From NCBI RefSeq assembly GCF_002117915.1, contig NZ_BDJB01000008.1, forward strand, positions 310,001 to 374,000: a stretch of 64,000 nucleotides of DNA, in the 5' to 3' direction. Positions 13,170-24,292 of this stretch are shown piece after piece. This DNA comes from Sphingomonas sp. TZW2008. Its GTDB lineage: Bacteria > Pseudomonadota > Alphaproteobacteria > Sphingomonadales > Sphingomonadaceae. Under the pieces are notes generated by a model. That model was not told the origin of the DNA, searched no databases, and saw only the letters and a list, made by a program, of their open reading frames with translations. Position 1 is the first letter of the stretch, and each line of letters starts with the position of its first letter. The position numbers and the translations under genes were made by a program.

Positions 13170-13739
13170 TTATCGAGGATGGCTAATCGGATTCAGTTGG
13201 TCGGCTACGCGCTGCATGCCGTCGAAGACCGCGAACGCCAGGACGTAGCTCGAGAAGATCGCAACAGTGAGATGAGCGATCGCAATAAGACGCGATTTTG
13301 TGGTCAAGTCATTTCGTCGGCTCCACCGGAAGAGGATGGGCGATATCCGCTCACCTTCGAGCGGAACGTCGCCGCCGGAACCATCGTCCGGCGGTGATCC
13401 GGATAGAGGGGGCGGCGCTCGTTCCTCCATTACCCATTCCGGGTTAACCCGCCTTGGATGAGGTGGGTTGACCCGCCTTGGGTGAGGGCCAGCCCTGTCG
13501 GGGAAGATCAGCCCGGCAATCACGTGATCTGGCATCTGCAATTTGCGACGGGCTGACGCGAGTTGGGATTTGAGCGTGTTCTCCGAGATCCCGAGCTTGC
13601 TAGCGGCGCGGCCTCGATGTCCCTGCTCGAGATACATGCGAACCGCTTCATACTCGCGCTTGGTGAGCTTCTGCAGCGGAGTGTCGGCGGCACCCCGAAG
13701 CGCCGCCCGATCAACCAAAAGCTTTCGATGCTCTGCCAT
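13170..13739 (-). CDS. LuxR-type HTH regulator with C-terminal membrane anchor
   Basis: A 189-residue protein. Residues about 25-68 form a LuxR/GerE-type helix-turn-helix (LTKREYEAVRMYLEQG, then ASKLGISENTLKSQLASARRKL). A Pro/Arg/Gly-rich linker follows, containing two copies of an eight-residue unit (HPRRVNPx). Near the C-terminus one hydrophobic span (LIAIAHLTVAIFSSYVLAFA) is long enough to cross the membrane. This order, cytoplasmic HTH then a single membrane segment, suggests a membrane-tethered one-component regulator. Signal and targets are unknown. The ribosome-binding site before ATG 13739 is weak (GGGGG directly adjacent). Confidence 0.65.
   Translation of the reverse strand: MAEHRKLLVDRAALRGAADTPLQKLTKREYEAVRMYLEQGHRGRAASKLGISENTLKSQLASARRKLQMPDHVIAGLIFPDRAGPHPRRVNPPHPRRVNPEWVMEERAPPPLSGSPPDDGSGGDVPLEGERISPILFRWSRRNDLTTKSRLIAIAHLTVAIFSSYVLAFAVFDGMQRVADQLNPISHPR
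13442..13489. repeat. 24-bp tandem repeat, two copies, inside the HTH gene
   Basis: Two adjacent copies with a 24-bp period, the first starting ggttaacccgccttggatga at 13442 and the second ggttgacccgccttgggtga at 13466. They encode the in-frame octapeptide repeat HPRRVNPP/HPRRVNPE in the linker of the HTH regulator. The copies differ at two positions in 22. Confidence 0.8.
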
Positions 13740-13849
13740 CCCCCGCCCGTGTTAGGCACCCCAGCCCGAATCGGCCGGATTGGATTGCAAAGCCTCTCTC
13801 ATGACTTGGCAATGATAATTCATGCTAGCTGCAGACGCGCCGTTCATTG

Positions 13850-14082
13850 CAACGAGACGGCATCCCGCTGTCGGCTTCGCCGAGGTCTCGCGCCAAGCCG
13901 GCGGCGGCGCCGGGTTTGGGCTCCTGACCACCGAGCTGAACTCGCTGTTGGTGGCGGTCCATCCAAAGGGGATGCCGGCGCTGCTGCACGATGAGGATGA
14001 GGAAGCGTAGCGGCGCGCACCGATCGAGGCGGCGATGCGACTGGTAGCGCCCGACCCGGCAAAGCTACCGCACTTGCGTTGA
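13850..14082 (+). pseudogene. C-terminal remnant of an SRAP/YedK (HMCES-like) protein
   Basis: The plus-strand frame reads GFGLLTTELNSLLVAVHPKGMPALLHDEDEEA. This matches the conserved block of SRAP proteins in which TTEPN, the HPKAMP active-site His segment and a Leu-His-x-x-Asp run follow each other. The frame is then cut by TAG at 14008 where the family usually has Trp, and continues in frame with RRAPIEAAMRLVAP to a TGA at 14080. The N-terminal catalytic Cys region is absent. It is therefore a decayed fragment of a DNA abasic-site crosslinking protein. Confidence 0.65.
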
Positions 14083-14152
14083 TGCGTATCAAAATGTTGC
14101 CGTAGGCAGTATTGCTCAAAGAAGCTAAGACGCGGCCATCCTTGGGGGAGGG

Positions 14153-14416
14153 ATGATCGTGCTGCCGATTCGAAAAGCAGGTCCTGTGGGAGCTGCTCTC
14201 AACTTTAGTGATTGTGAAGCCAAGGCTTTTGTCGACGTCTGCTATCATGCGATGTTCGGCCGTGCGCCGGACGCTTCGGGCCTGAAGCACTACCGGGACT
14301 TGATTTTGAAGGCACCGAACCGCGAAACATTGATCGCTGTGGTTCGCTCGATGACGATGAGCGAAGAGGCAAGCAAGTTTCGAGAGCATCACCTGTCGAT
14401 GCAGAACCGGCGCTGA
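14153..14416 (+). CDS. DUF4214-like small protein
   Basis: 87 residues with a segment resembling the DUF4214 repeat: FVDVCYHAMFGRAPDASGLKHY, then a helix and SMTMSEEASKF. This repeat is common in secreted or surface proteins, but here there is no signal peptide and only one copy. GGGGGAGGG lies directly before ATG 14153. The 3' end overlaps the convergent hypothetical gene at 14389. The role is unknown. Confidence 0.6.
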   Translation: MIVLPIRKAGPVGAALNFSDCEAKAFVDVCYHAMFGRAPDASGLKHYRDLILKAPNRETLIAVVRSMTMSEEASKFREHHLSMQNRR

Positions 14417-14583
14417 TTGAAAGTCTTGTTGATAACGCCGGCGACGGGAGCTGCTTCTGCCCCACGTAAATGCTCGACCACCAGGCGGAGATCCTTGCCA
14501 GTAAGATGGCCGACCTCATCGTCATTCCACGATTGGCTGAATGCATGAAGCCGCTCGATCGTGGCCTGCAGTTCCTCGGTCAT
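14389..14583 (-). CDS. Small hypothetical protein
   Basis: 64 residues from ATG 14583 (MTEELQATIERLHAFSQSWNDDEVGHL), an acidic, helical-looking small protein that ends RRFCIDR. The composition is protein-like and unlike its antisense frames, but no family is recognised and the ribosome-binding site is only moderate. It overlaps the end of the DUF4214-like gene by 28 bp in convergent orientation. Confidence 0.45.
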   Translation of the reverse strand: MTEELQATIERLHAFSQSWNDDEVGHLTGKDLRLVVEHLRGAEAAPVAGVINKTFNQRRFCIDR

Positions 14584-14709
14584 CGAGCTGTCCCCGCGCT
14601 GCCATGGCGAACCATCAGCCCGCCGGTCTGCGCGCAAGCCGGGCTAGACGATTAGTATTCCGGCGCGAAGCTCGCGCGATAGAAGCGGGGCGCCAAGGAG
14701 GAGACTGCC

Positions 14710-15138
14710 ATGTCCACCCGTTCCGCCATCATACCTTGTCTGCGGTATGAGGATGCACCGCGCGCAATCGACTTCCTCTGCGCTGCTTTCGGTTTCGAAC
14801 GCCACGCCGTCTTCGTGGATCCGCAGAACGCCCGCATTATCCACCACGCTCAACTGGTCCGCGACGGCCAGATGATCATGCTGACTACCGCGCAGGACGG
14901 AGGCTTTAGTAGGGCGGCGCCCATGGTGTCGGTGGCCGCGGCGGGCGGAAACGCGCAGTCAGCCTATGTGGTTGTCGAAGACGTCGATGCGCACGCCGTA
15001 CGCGCCCGGGCTGCCGGAGCGGTCATCTTCATGGAACCGAGCGATCAGGATTACGGTGGCCGCGGGTACGGCGCCCGTGATCCGGAGGGTAACGCCTGGA
15101 GCTTTGGCAGCTACGATCCCTTTGCGCCCGCCGGATGA
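14710..15138 (+). CDS. VOC-family (glyoxalase/bleomycin-resistance-like) protein
   Basis: 142 residues with a vicinal-oxygen-chelate fold: an N-terminal half PCLRYEDAPRAIDFLCAAFGFE and a C-terminal half with AYVVVEDVDAHAVRARAAGA, ending GYGARDPEGNAWSFGSYDP. The last block is typical of PhnB/YdcE-like VOC proteins, and the GARDPEGN Glu is a usual metal ligand. AAGGAGGA lies 8 bases before ATG 14710. It is intact and is one of the few island genes that look functional. The substrate is unknown. Confidence 0.85.
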   Translation: MSTRSAIIPCLRYEDAPRAIDFLCAAFGFERHAVFVDPQNARIIHHAQLVRDGQMIMLTTAQDGGFSRAAPMVSVAAAGGNAQSAYVVVEDVDAHAVRARAAGAVIFMEPSDQDYGGRGYGARDPEGNAWSFGSYDPFAPAG

Positions 15139-15398
15139 AACAGAAGCAGTTACAGAGCGCCCCGCCAATTTCTGTATTCTGCTGATCGTTCATCGTGTGG
15201 CTTGACCGCGTCCTGCGCCCTGCCCCGTTCTCTGAGCGGCTTGAGACTTCAAACTTGCGGTATCGCCGGCTTGCGGTGCCCGAATTGGTACTTGCGCTTC
15301 GTTCAGGCTGGGGTCGTCGGCAGCGACGTGCTCTCGTCCAATGCCGATCAGCTTGCCGCTGCGCCGCCATGGCTTCCGCCCTTCGTTCGATCGAAGGA
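15139..15398. other. 260-bp non-coding stretch
   Basis: Lies between the convergent VOC gene and the channel remnant. I see no supported gene, no strong hairpin and no repeat here. Confidence 0.4.
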
Positions 15399-16325
15399 TC
15401 AATTTGCGGCGGCTGCCTGTGTCGCAGCAGTCCGTCTATCGATCTCCGGCAACGCGTAGCCAAGCGTTGGAGCAACACGCCGGACGAGCGGTTCCCAATC
15501 GAGGCGCAAGGCGACATATGCTTGGACGCCTTCCGGCTGCGTCGTGATCTTGGCCCCGGCGAGTGTCCGGATCGCCGCATCGTAGCTCTGGCGGAGCGGC
15601 CACGCCTCGGTCGCGGCGTCGGCGCGATCGCGGACAGTCGGAAAGTGGGAGTCGAGCGTCTCGAGCAGCAGTCGGGCACCACGGCGGACCGCCGCGACGG
15701 GCGCAGAGGCCGCGAGTGCGCGATAGCGGGCACGATCGAGCGCGGTATCGATCAGCGTCGTCGCATCGAGAAGGACGAAGCTGAACCTGGACACGGCGTA
15801 CAGCGGCTCTTCGAAGCGAAAGTAGAAGAGCAACGGATAGAAATGATGCGCCTCCTTGGTTGCCGCGAGGGAGCGGACGAGATTGCCGAGTTCGCCCGTT
15901 GCGTCACTCGCCTCCCCTTCCGGTAAGAGCTTGGCCAGCATCACGGCCGCGTCGCCAGTGCCGTCGGTTATCAGGTCGACCGCAAGCGCCAGTGCGTTGC
16001 GCTCCCGGAGAGCCGAATACACTTGGACAAGATAGCTCAGCACCAGCGACAGCACCGACGCGCCAATCAGCGAGTTAAGAAGGAAGAGCAGGCGCGTACC
16101 GGTCGTGTGCGGCGAATAGTCGCCGCCGCCGACTATCGACAGGCTGTTTCCCGCAACCAACAGCGCGGTGACGAAGTCAGTGGACGCCCGGCCGCTTGCG
16201 GGACGGATCGCGGTGCCGAGCTCGGGCTGGACGATAAGCGCCGCGCCAAGCGCCAAGCCGATTGCCCAGAATCCGATCAGTAAGACGACAATGAGCGGAC
16301 CGGCAAACGTGAGAACCGTGCCTCC
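15399..16325 (-). pseudogene. N-terminally truncated two-TM ion-channel protein
   Basis: The minus-strand frame preserves the second half of a potassium-channel-like protein: a membrane segment (TFAGPLIVVLLIGFWAIGLAL), a degenerate pore region with SIVGGGDYSPHT in place of TVGYGD, a second membrane segment (LLNSLIGASVLSLVLSYLVQ) and a long helical cytoplasmic tail (NALALAVDLITDGTGDAAVML). The similarity runs upstream past the nominal TTG start at 16256 to about 16325 and stops at the aldo/keto reductase junction. The first membrane helix and any start region are missing, so the gene was cut by a rearrangement. The 3' two-thirds (284 codons) remain open. Confidence 0.6.
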
Positions 16326-17146
16326 GCGCTTGCCAGCCAGCTTGGCAACGCTGCATCGATCCGGTCAAGCTCGGCCTCCGTTAGGCGCAGCGGGCCGGCG
16401 CCGGCGTTGTCGGCAGCATGTTCCGGGTTTGACGCCTTGGGGATAGCAACGGTGGACGATCGCCGGACCAGGAAACGCAGCGCCACCTGACGAGCGGTTG
16501 CGCCGTGATCGGCAGCGATCTCCTCCAGCACCTGACCGCCTGCCGAGCGAAGAGCCGGAAAGCGGCCGTGGCCGAACGGGCTGTACGCAACGACGGCGAT
16601 GCCGTGCTGCTCGCACCATGGCAGTACGGCGTACTCGATGGCGCGCTCCTCAAGGTGATAGAGGAGCTGGTTGCAGGCGATCCGGCCCTCGCCGCCAGCG
16701 GCCCAGGCCTCCTCAAGGTCCGGAACGTCGAAGTTGCTGACACCCCAGGACAGGATCTTGCCCTGCTCGCAGAGCCGCTCGAAGGCCTGGAAGGTCTCGT
16801 CCAGCGGGTACGACCCGCGCCAGTGCAGCAGGTAGCAGTCCAGCCGATCGGTGCGCAGACGCGCCAGCGAGCGTTCGCAGGCGGCGATCGTTCCCCGCGC
16901 GGAGGCGTTGCCGGGGAGGACTTTGGAGACGAGGAAGACCTCGTCGCGCCTACCTGCGATCGCCTCGCCGATCACCAGCTCGGCGTCGCCATACATCTCC
17001 GCAGTGTCGATGTGGCTCATGCCGAGGTCTAGCCCTCGACGCAGCGCCGCGACCGCCGTGGGCTGGTGCGCGTCGTCAATGTACCAGCTACCCTGGCCGA
17101 TCACGGGCACGTCGCCTGGCAGGGAACCGAAGCGGCGCCGTTCCAT
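16277..17146 (-). CDS. Aldo/keto reductase, C-terminus altered by fusion
   Basis: A 289-residue NADPH-dependent aldo/keto reductase. The catalytic tetrad is visible: Asp and Tyr in HIDTAEMYGDAELV, Lys in FLVSKVLP and His in CYLLHWRG. The cofactor region WGVSNFDVPDLEE and VAIPKASNPEHAADN are also present. The normal C-terminus ends near LTEAELDRIDAALP (about nt 16345); the last 20 or so residues are read out of frame from the truncated channel gene downstream. ATG 17146 is chosen for the family N-terminus (MERRRFGSL); the upstream extension is unsupported. It may still be active. Confidence 0.8.
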   Translation of the reverse strand: MERRRFGSLPGDVPVIGQGSWYIDDAHQPTAVAALRRGLDLGMSHIDTAEMYGDAELVIGEAIAGRRDEVFLVSKVLPGNASARGTIAACERSLARLRTDRLDCYLLHWRGSYPLDETFQAFERLCEQGKILSWGVSNFDVPDLEEAWAAGGEGRIACNQLLYHLEERAIEYAVLPWCEQHGIAVVAYSPFGHGRFPALRSAGGQVLEEIAADHGATARQVALRFLVRRSSTVAIPKASNPEHAADNAGAGPLRLTEAELDRIDAALPSWLASAEARFSRLPVRSLSSY

Positions 17147-17277
17147 GCCCTCCGGTTCCGGCCCGGACGTCACCCGCTGCGCGGCGCTGGTGACAGCGGC
17201 CGTCACGCGTCCCCCGCCTGCGGCAACCGCGCACGGGCAGTCGAGACTAACGCTGCGATCGTGTTGCGGTCTGGGCA

Positions 17278-17563
17278 ACTCGGTATTTTTGGCGGCACGT
17301 CACTTAATGTGGCTTGGGGTAACGGCGTGTCCTACGCGTTCACAAACCCTCGTGCAGAGAGCGGCGATAGTGGCGTTCGCGGGGTGGGGACGAAGCAGTT
17401 TCAGTATTACATGAACTTTGAAACCGAGTTGACCGACTCCAGTGCGCCAAACGTCCATCTCGTGCTTCGGCTCAACCACCGCTCGGGCGTCTATGGTTTG
17501 ATCAGTTCGCAACGCACGGGGTCGAACTATCTGGGTGCGGGGCTTCGCTTCGATTTTAAGTAG
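17278..17563 (+). pseudogene. C-terminal fragment of an outer-membrane beta-barrel protein
   Basis: The last about 95 codons of a plus-strand frame end QYYMNFETELTD..., VHLVLRLNHRSGVYGLIS, NYLGAGLRFDFK. Alternating hydrophobic residues and the HRSGVYGL segment resemble the C-terminal strands of acyloxyacyl-hydrolase-like or similar barrel proteins. The frame has no start of its own: upstream it runs into the 5' region of the aldo/keto reductase on the other strand. Only the tail of the gene survives. The family assignment is tentative. Confidence 0.45.
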
Positions 17564-18226
17564 GTCTTGGTTCGATAGTAAGCAGACATATACCAGCGCA
17601 AATTGACGCGCATGATCCGTACCAATGCGCTAGTCATGGTGCATCGAGAGCTAAGCGATTGGATGCTCGCGGCTGGTAGACTTTGTGCTCTTGCCTGACG
17701 GCTGAAGCAGCAAACCGCGCGGTATCTTTTCCGTTCACGACGGTCGAAGTTTTCCGATCTTCTGGGCACATATCTGCCGAATCGTGGAATAGCGAAGCGA
17801 TCCGACGCTCTTCCAACTGACATTCTTAGGGCCGGAAGCGCCCACCGGTGTGAAGGATCTGGTGACCAAACGATGACTACCTGAAACGCTGCGGTCGATA
17901 GCGGGCGCACCGCACGGTCGAGCCGACACGCTCCAACTATCTACGTGTAAGAGGGCTGCCAGGTAGAGCGCATTATGTACTCAGAGTTGCTACTGTTCGC
18001 CAGTGATCTTGAGGTTGCCGCAAAGTTCCTCGACCTGCCGTCATCTGTCATGGCTCAGACCGCGTCGGAAGGTATGTAAACCTGCGTACAATTCCCGCAA
18101 ATTGAGCGTGCGCGGAATGGCTGCTTTTACGAGCGGCAGCGCGATTGTTAACACATCTCGGAAGGCCTGCGATCGCGCCTTCAGCCAACTACACTCTTGG
18201 CGTGTGCCTGAAACCCGCTCCACTAA
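17564..18226. other. 660-bp non-coding end of the island
   Basis: Noticeably lower in GC than the flanking genes and interrupted by stops in all frames. Open frames of 60-130 codons exist on both strands, but none shows a ribosome-binding site or recognisable sequence. The stretch contains the candidate att copy at 18213-18223 and ends at the glgX stop. Confidence 0.5.
18213..18223 (+). repeat. Candidate att site, distal copy
   Basis: Exact copy (acccgctccac) of the last ten bases of tRNA-Gly plus the next base, in the same orientation, four bases from the glgX stop codon. It marks the right boundary of the anomalous stretch. It is short, so support comes mainly from its position. Confidence 0.45.
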
Positions 18227-19947
18227 TCAGCTAAACGTCACCCGACGGGCAGGCCGATCGAACGAGATCGCGTCTTCGGCTTCGCCCGCAGCGACGCGCA
18301 TCACCACACCGTCGGCACGAGACCAATCTTGCTCGGCCATCGGCTGACCATCGTTGGTTGACCAGCGTATATCGTGACGCACGCGCACGTCCGGGATGTC
18401 GTGATGCGCGCGGCGCCATTGCGCCAGATGCGCGACATGGCCGACGAGATCATGGTCGATCGCTCCCCAATCGATCCATGAGGTCGCATTGTCCTGCGCG
18501 TAGGCGTTGTTGTTGCCGTGCTGCGTGCGGCCCATCTCGTCGCCGGCCGCGATCATGATCGTCCCGCGCGACGCGAACAATGTCGCGAGCAGCGCACGGA
18601 CGTCGGCGCCTGGCGTCGCGCTGATCCAGCTTACCTCGTGCGCATGACCGTCGCGGTTGCTCTCGCCGTTCGCCTCGTTGTGGCGCGTCGCGTAGCGGAC
18701 CGTGTCGGCAAGCGTGAATCCGTCGTGCGACGCCATGAAATTGACGCTCCGCGTCCGTTCGTCGCCGAAGATATCGGTTGATCCGGCCAGCCGCGTTGCG
18801 AGCGCTCCGACGCTGCCATCGCCGCGCCAGAAGCGCCGCACGTCGTCGCGATAACGATCGTTCCATTCAAGCCAGGACGCGGGAAACTGGCCGAGCCGGT
18901 AACCGCCGGGGCCGATATCCCACGGCTCGGCGATCATGATCCGGTCGGCAAGCAGCGGATCGGCCGCGATGGCAGCGAAGATCGGCGCGTCGGGTGCGAA
19001 TCCCGGCGATCGTGCCAGGACGGTGGCGAGATCGAAGCGGAAGCCGTCCACCCCCGCCTGTCCGACGAAGTGTCGCAGCGTCGCCAAGACGAGATCACGC
19101 GTCGGGGGATAGCCGAAGTCGAGCGTGTTGCCCGTTCCCGTATCGTTGATCAGCGCACCGTCGGGCGCGCGGGCATAGTGGCGATCGTCGAGCCCCCGCA
19201 GCGACAGCGTCGGCCCCTCGGCATCGCTCTCGCCGGTATGATTGAAGACGAGGTCGAGAATCACGCCGATGCCTGCGCCGCGCAGCGTCGCCACCGTGTC
19301 GCGCAACTCAGCCATGCCGCCGGGGCACAGCCGCGGATCGAGCGCCATCGGCACGACGGGATTGTATCCCCACGCGTTGCGCAGGCCGAGCGGCGGCAGG
19401 TGGCGCTCGTCGATCCAGGCGACAATCGGCATCAGCTCGACCGCATCGACGCAGATCGTTCGCAGATGCTCGATCACCGCGGGATGCGCCAGCGCCGACA
19501 CCGTGCCACGGATTGCGGGGGGCAGATCCAGATGGAGGTTGGTGAAGCCGCGGACGTTCAGCTCGTAGATGAGGCCGCCCGCCCGAAACACCGGCGGCGC
19601 GGGCACAACCGGCGGAAGCGGATCGACGACGACCGCCTTGGGCACCAGCGCGGCGGTATCCGCGCCGAACATGGCGAGCCGCGCATCATACTCGAACGGC
19701 CTGTCGAGGTGCGTCGCATAAGGATCGACGAGGAGCTTGGCGGGATCGAACGGGGGTGGCCCGGCGGCGCGGAAGCCGTAGCGCTGATGCCGAACGATCG
19801 GCGCGTGGGCCACCCAGGTCTCCCCATCGCGATCCATTGCGACCCGGGTTTCGCGGTCAGCGTCATCGAACGGGCACAGCCACACGCTCGCCGCGTCCGG
19901 CGCGCGTACGCTGAACCGGCGCGTGGTGCCGTCCGGGCTTGCCAGCA

Positions 19948-19948
<1 letters not shown>
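18227..19948 (-). CDS. glgX: Glycogen debranching enzyme (GlgX), short form
   Basis: A GH13 isoamylase-type enzyme that hydrolyses alpha-1,6 branches left after phosphorylase action. The 573-residue protein has an N-terminal CBM48-like domain and the GH13 barrel motifs LDLVFNHT, GFRFDLAT (nucleophile Asp), IAEPWD (acid Glu) and MASHDGFT (third Asp). It lacks much of the C-terminal domain of E. coli GlgX (about 657 residues). Its stop lies four bases from the island boundary repeat, so the C-terminus may have been trimmed or replaced. ATG 19948 overlaps the pgm stop by one base (TGATG); a GTG one codon earlier is the alternative. Last gene of the glg operon. Confidence 0.9.
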
Positions 19949-22994
<3,046 letters not shown>

Positions 22995-23016
22995 GCGGCG
23001 TCTGCGCAGCAGGCGA

Positions 23017-24276
23017 TCAGACCAGCCGATCGATCATCGGCTTGGTGATAAGGCACACGCCGCCATCGGTGCGGCGAAACCGCTTCGCGTCGAGAGCGGA
23101 ATCTTCGCCCACAACCAGGTTGTCGGGGATCTCCACGCCGCGATCGATCACCACCTTACGCAGGCGCGCGCCCCGGCCGACGTGGACGTACGGCAGCACC
23201 ACCGCCTCGTCGAGCATCGAGAAACTGTGCGCGCGCACGCCGGTAAACAGCAAAGATCGGTGCACCGACGAGCCCGAGACGATGCAGTCGCCCGATACAA
23301 GGCTCGACACCGCGCAGCCGCGCCGCCCGTCGATATCGTGCACGAACTTCGCCGGCGGCGTCAGCTCGGAATAGGTCGAGATCGGCCAGGAACGATCGTA
23401 GAGGTCGAGCGCCGGCACGACATCGGTCAGATCGATATTGGCTTCCCAATAAGCGTCAACGGTACCGACGTCGCGCCAATAGGCCGAATCTTCGTTCGAC
23501 GAGCGGACGCACGACTGGCTGAACTGATGCGCCACCGCCTTGCCGTGCTGCACCAGCCAGGGGATGATGTCCTTGCCGAAGTCGCGGTTCGATCCGGGCG
23601 TTTCCGCGTCGCGGCGCAGCTGGTCGATCAGCAACGCGGTCTTGAAAACGTAGATGCCCATCGAGGCGAGCGCGACGTCGGGCTTGCCCGGCATCGCAGG
23701 CGGATCGGCGGGCTTCTCGACGAAATCGACGATTCGTCCGGTCTCGTCGATATGCATCACGCCGAAGGCCGTCGCCTCCATCCGCGGCACTTCCATGCAC
23801 GCGACGGTGACGTCGGCCGCCTGGTCGCAATGCTGCTGGAGCATCAGCTCGTAATCCATCTTGTAGATGTGATCGCCGGCCAGGATGACCATATATTCGG
23901 GACCGTAGCTCTCGATGATGTCGATGTTCTGGAACACCGCATCGGCCGTGCCCTCATACCATTGGAACTCGCTGACGCGCTGCGACGCGGGCAGGATGTC
24001 GAAGCTTTCGTTGCGCTCGGGGCGAAGGAAGTTCCAGCCGCGCTGCAGGTGGCGGATCAGCGAGTGCGCCTTGTACTGCGTCGCGACGCCGATCCGGCGG
24101 ATGCCCGAGTTGATCGCGTTCGACAGCGCGAAATCGATGATCCGGCTCTTGCCGCCGAAATAGACCGCTGGCTTGGCGCGCGTGTCGGTCAGCTCGGCGA
24201 GCCGGCTGCCACGCCCGCCGGCGAGCACGTACGCCATCGCATCGCGCGCAAGCGGCTGTCCTTTTCGGTGATCCAT
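23017..24276 (-). CDS. glgC: Glucose-1-phosphate adenylyltransferase
   Basis: Makes ADP-glucose from ATP and glucose-1-phosphate, the committed and allosterically controlled step of bacterial glycogen synthesis. The 419-residue protein has [20 protein letters not shown] (nucleotide-binding loop), [11 protein letters not shown], the GTADAVFQN block and a C-terminal left-handed beta-helix region ([18 protein letters not shown]). ATG 24276 is chosen because AAGGAG lies 9 bases upstream; an in-frame TTG 11 codons earlier would overlap glgB. The glgB stop is 17 bp away. Confidence 0.95.
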   Translation of the reverse strand: MDHRKGQPLARDAMAYVLAGGRGSRLAELTDTRAKPAVYFGGKSRIIDFALSNAINSGIRRIGVATQYKAHSLIRHLQRGWNFLRPERNESFDILPASQRVSEFQWYEGTADAVFQNIDIIESYGPEYMVILAGDHIYKMDYELMLQQHCDQAADVTVACMEVPRMEATAFGVMHIDETGRIVDFVEKPADPPAMPGKPDVALASMGIYVFKTALLIDQLRRDAETPGSNRDFGKDIIPWLVQHGKAVAHQFSQSCVRSSNEDSAYWRDVGTVDAYWEANIDLTDVVPALDLYDRSWPISTYSELTPPAKFVHDIDGRRGCAVSSLVSGDCIVSGSSVHRSLLFTGVRAHSFSMLDEAVVLPYVHVGRGARLRKVVIDRGVEIPDNLVVGEDSALDAKRFRRTDGGVCLITKPMIDRLV

Positions 24277-24292
24277 CCTCTCGCGCCGCTCC

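Noticed and set aside
17527-17910. 127-codon minus-strand frame at the island end
   Set aside because: Low-quality composition, overlaps the outer-membrane-protein tail on the other strand; not supported.
18041-18223. 60-codon minus-strand frame starting at the candidate att copy
   Set aside because: Its start falls inside the repeat, there is no ribosome-binding site and no recognisable family.
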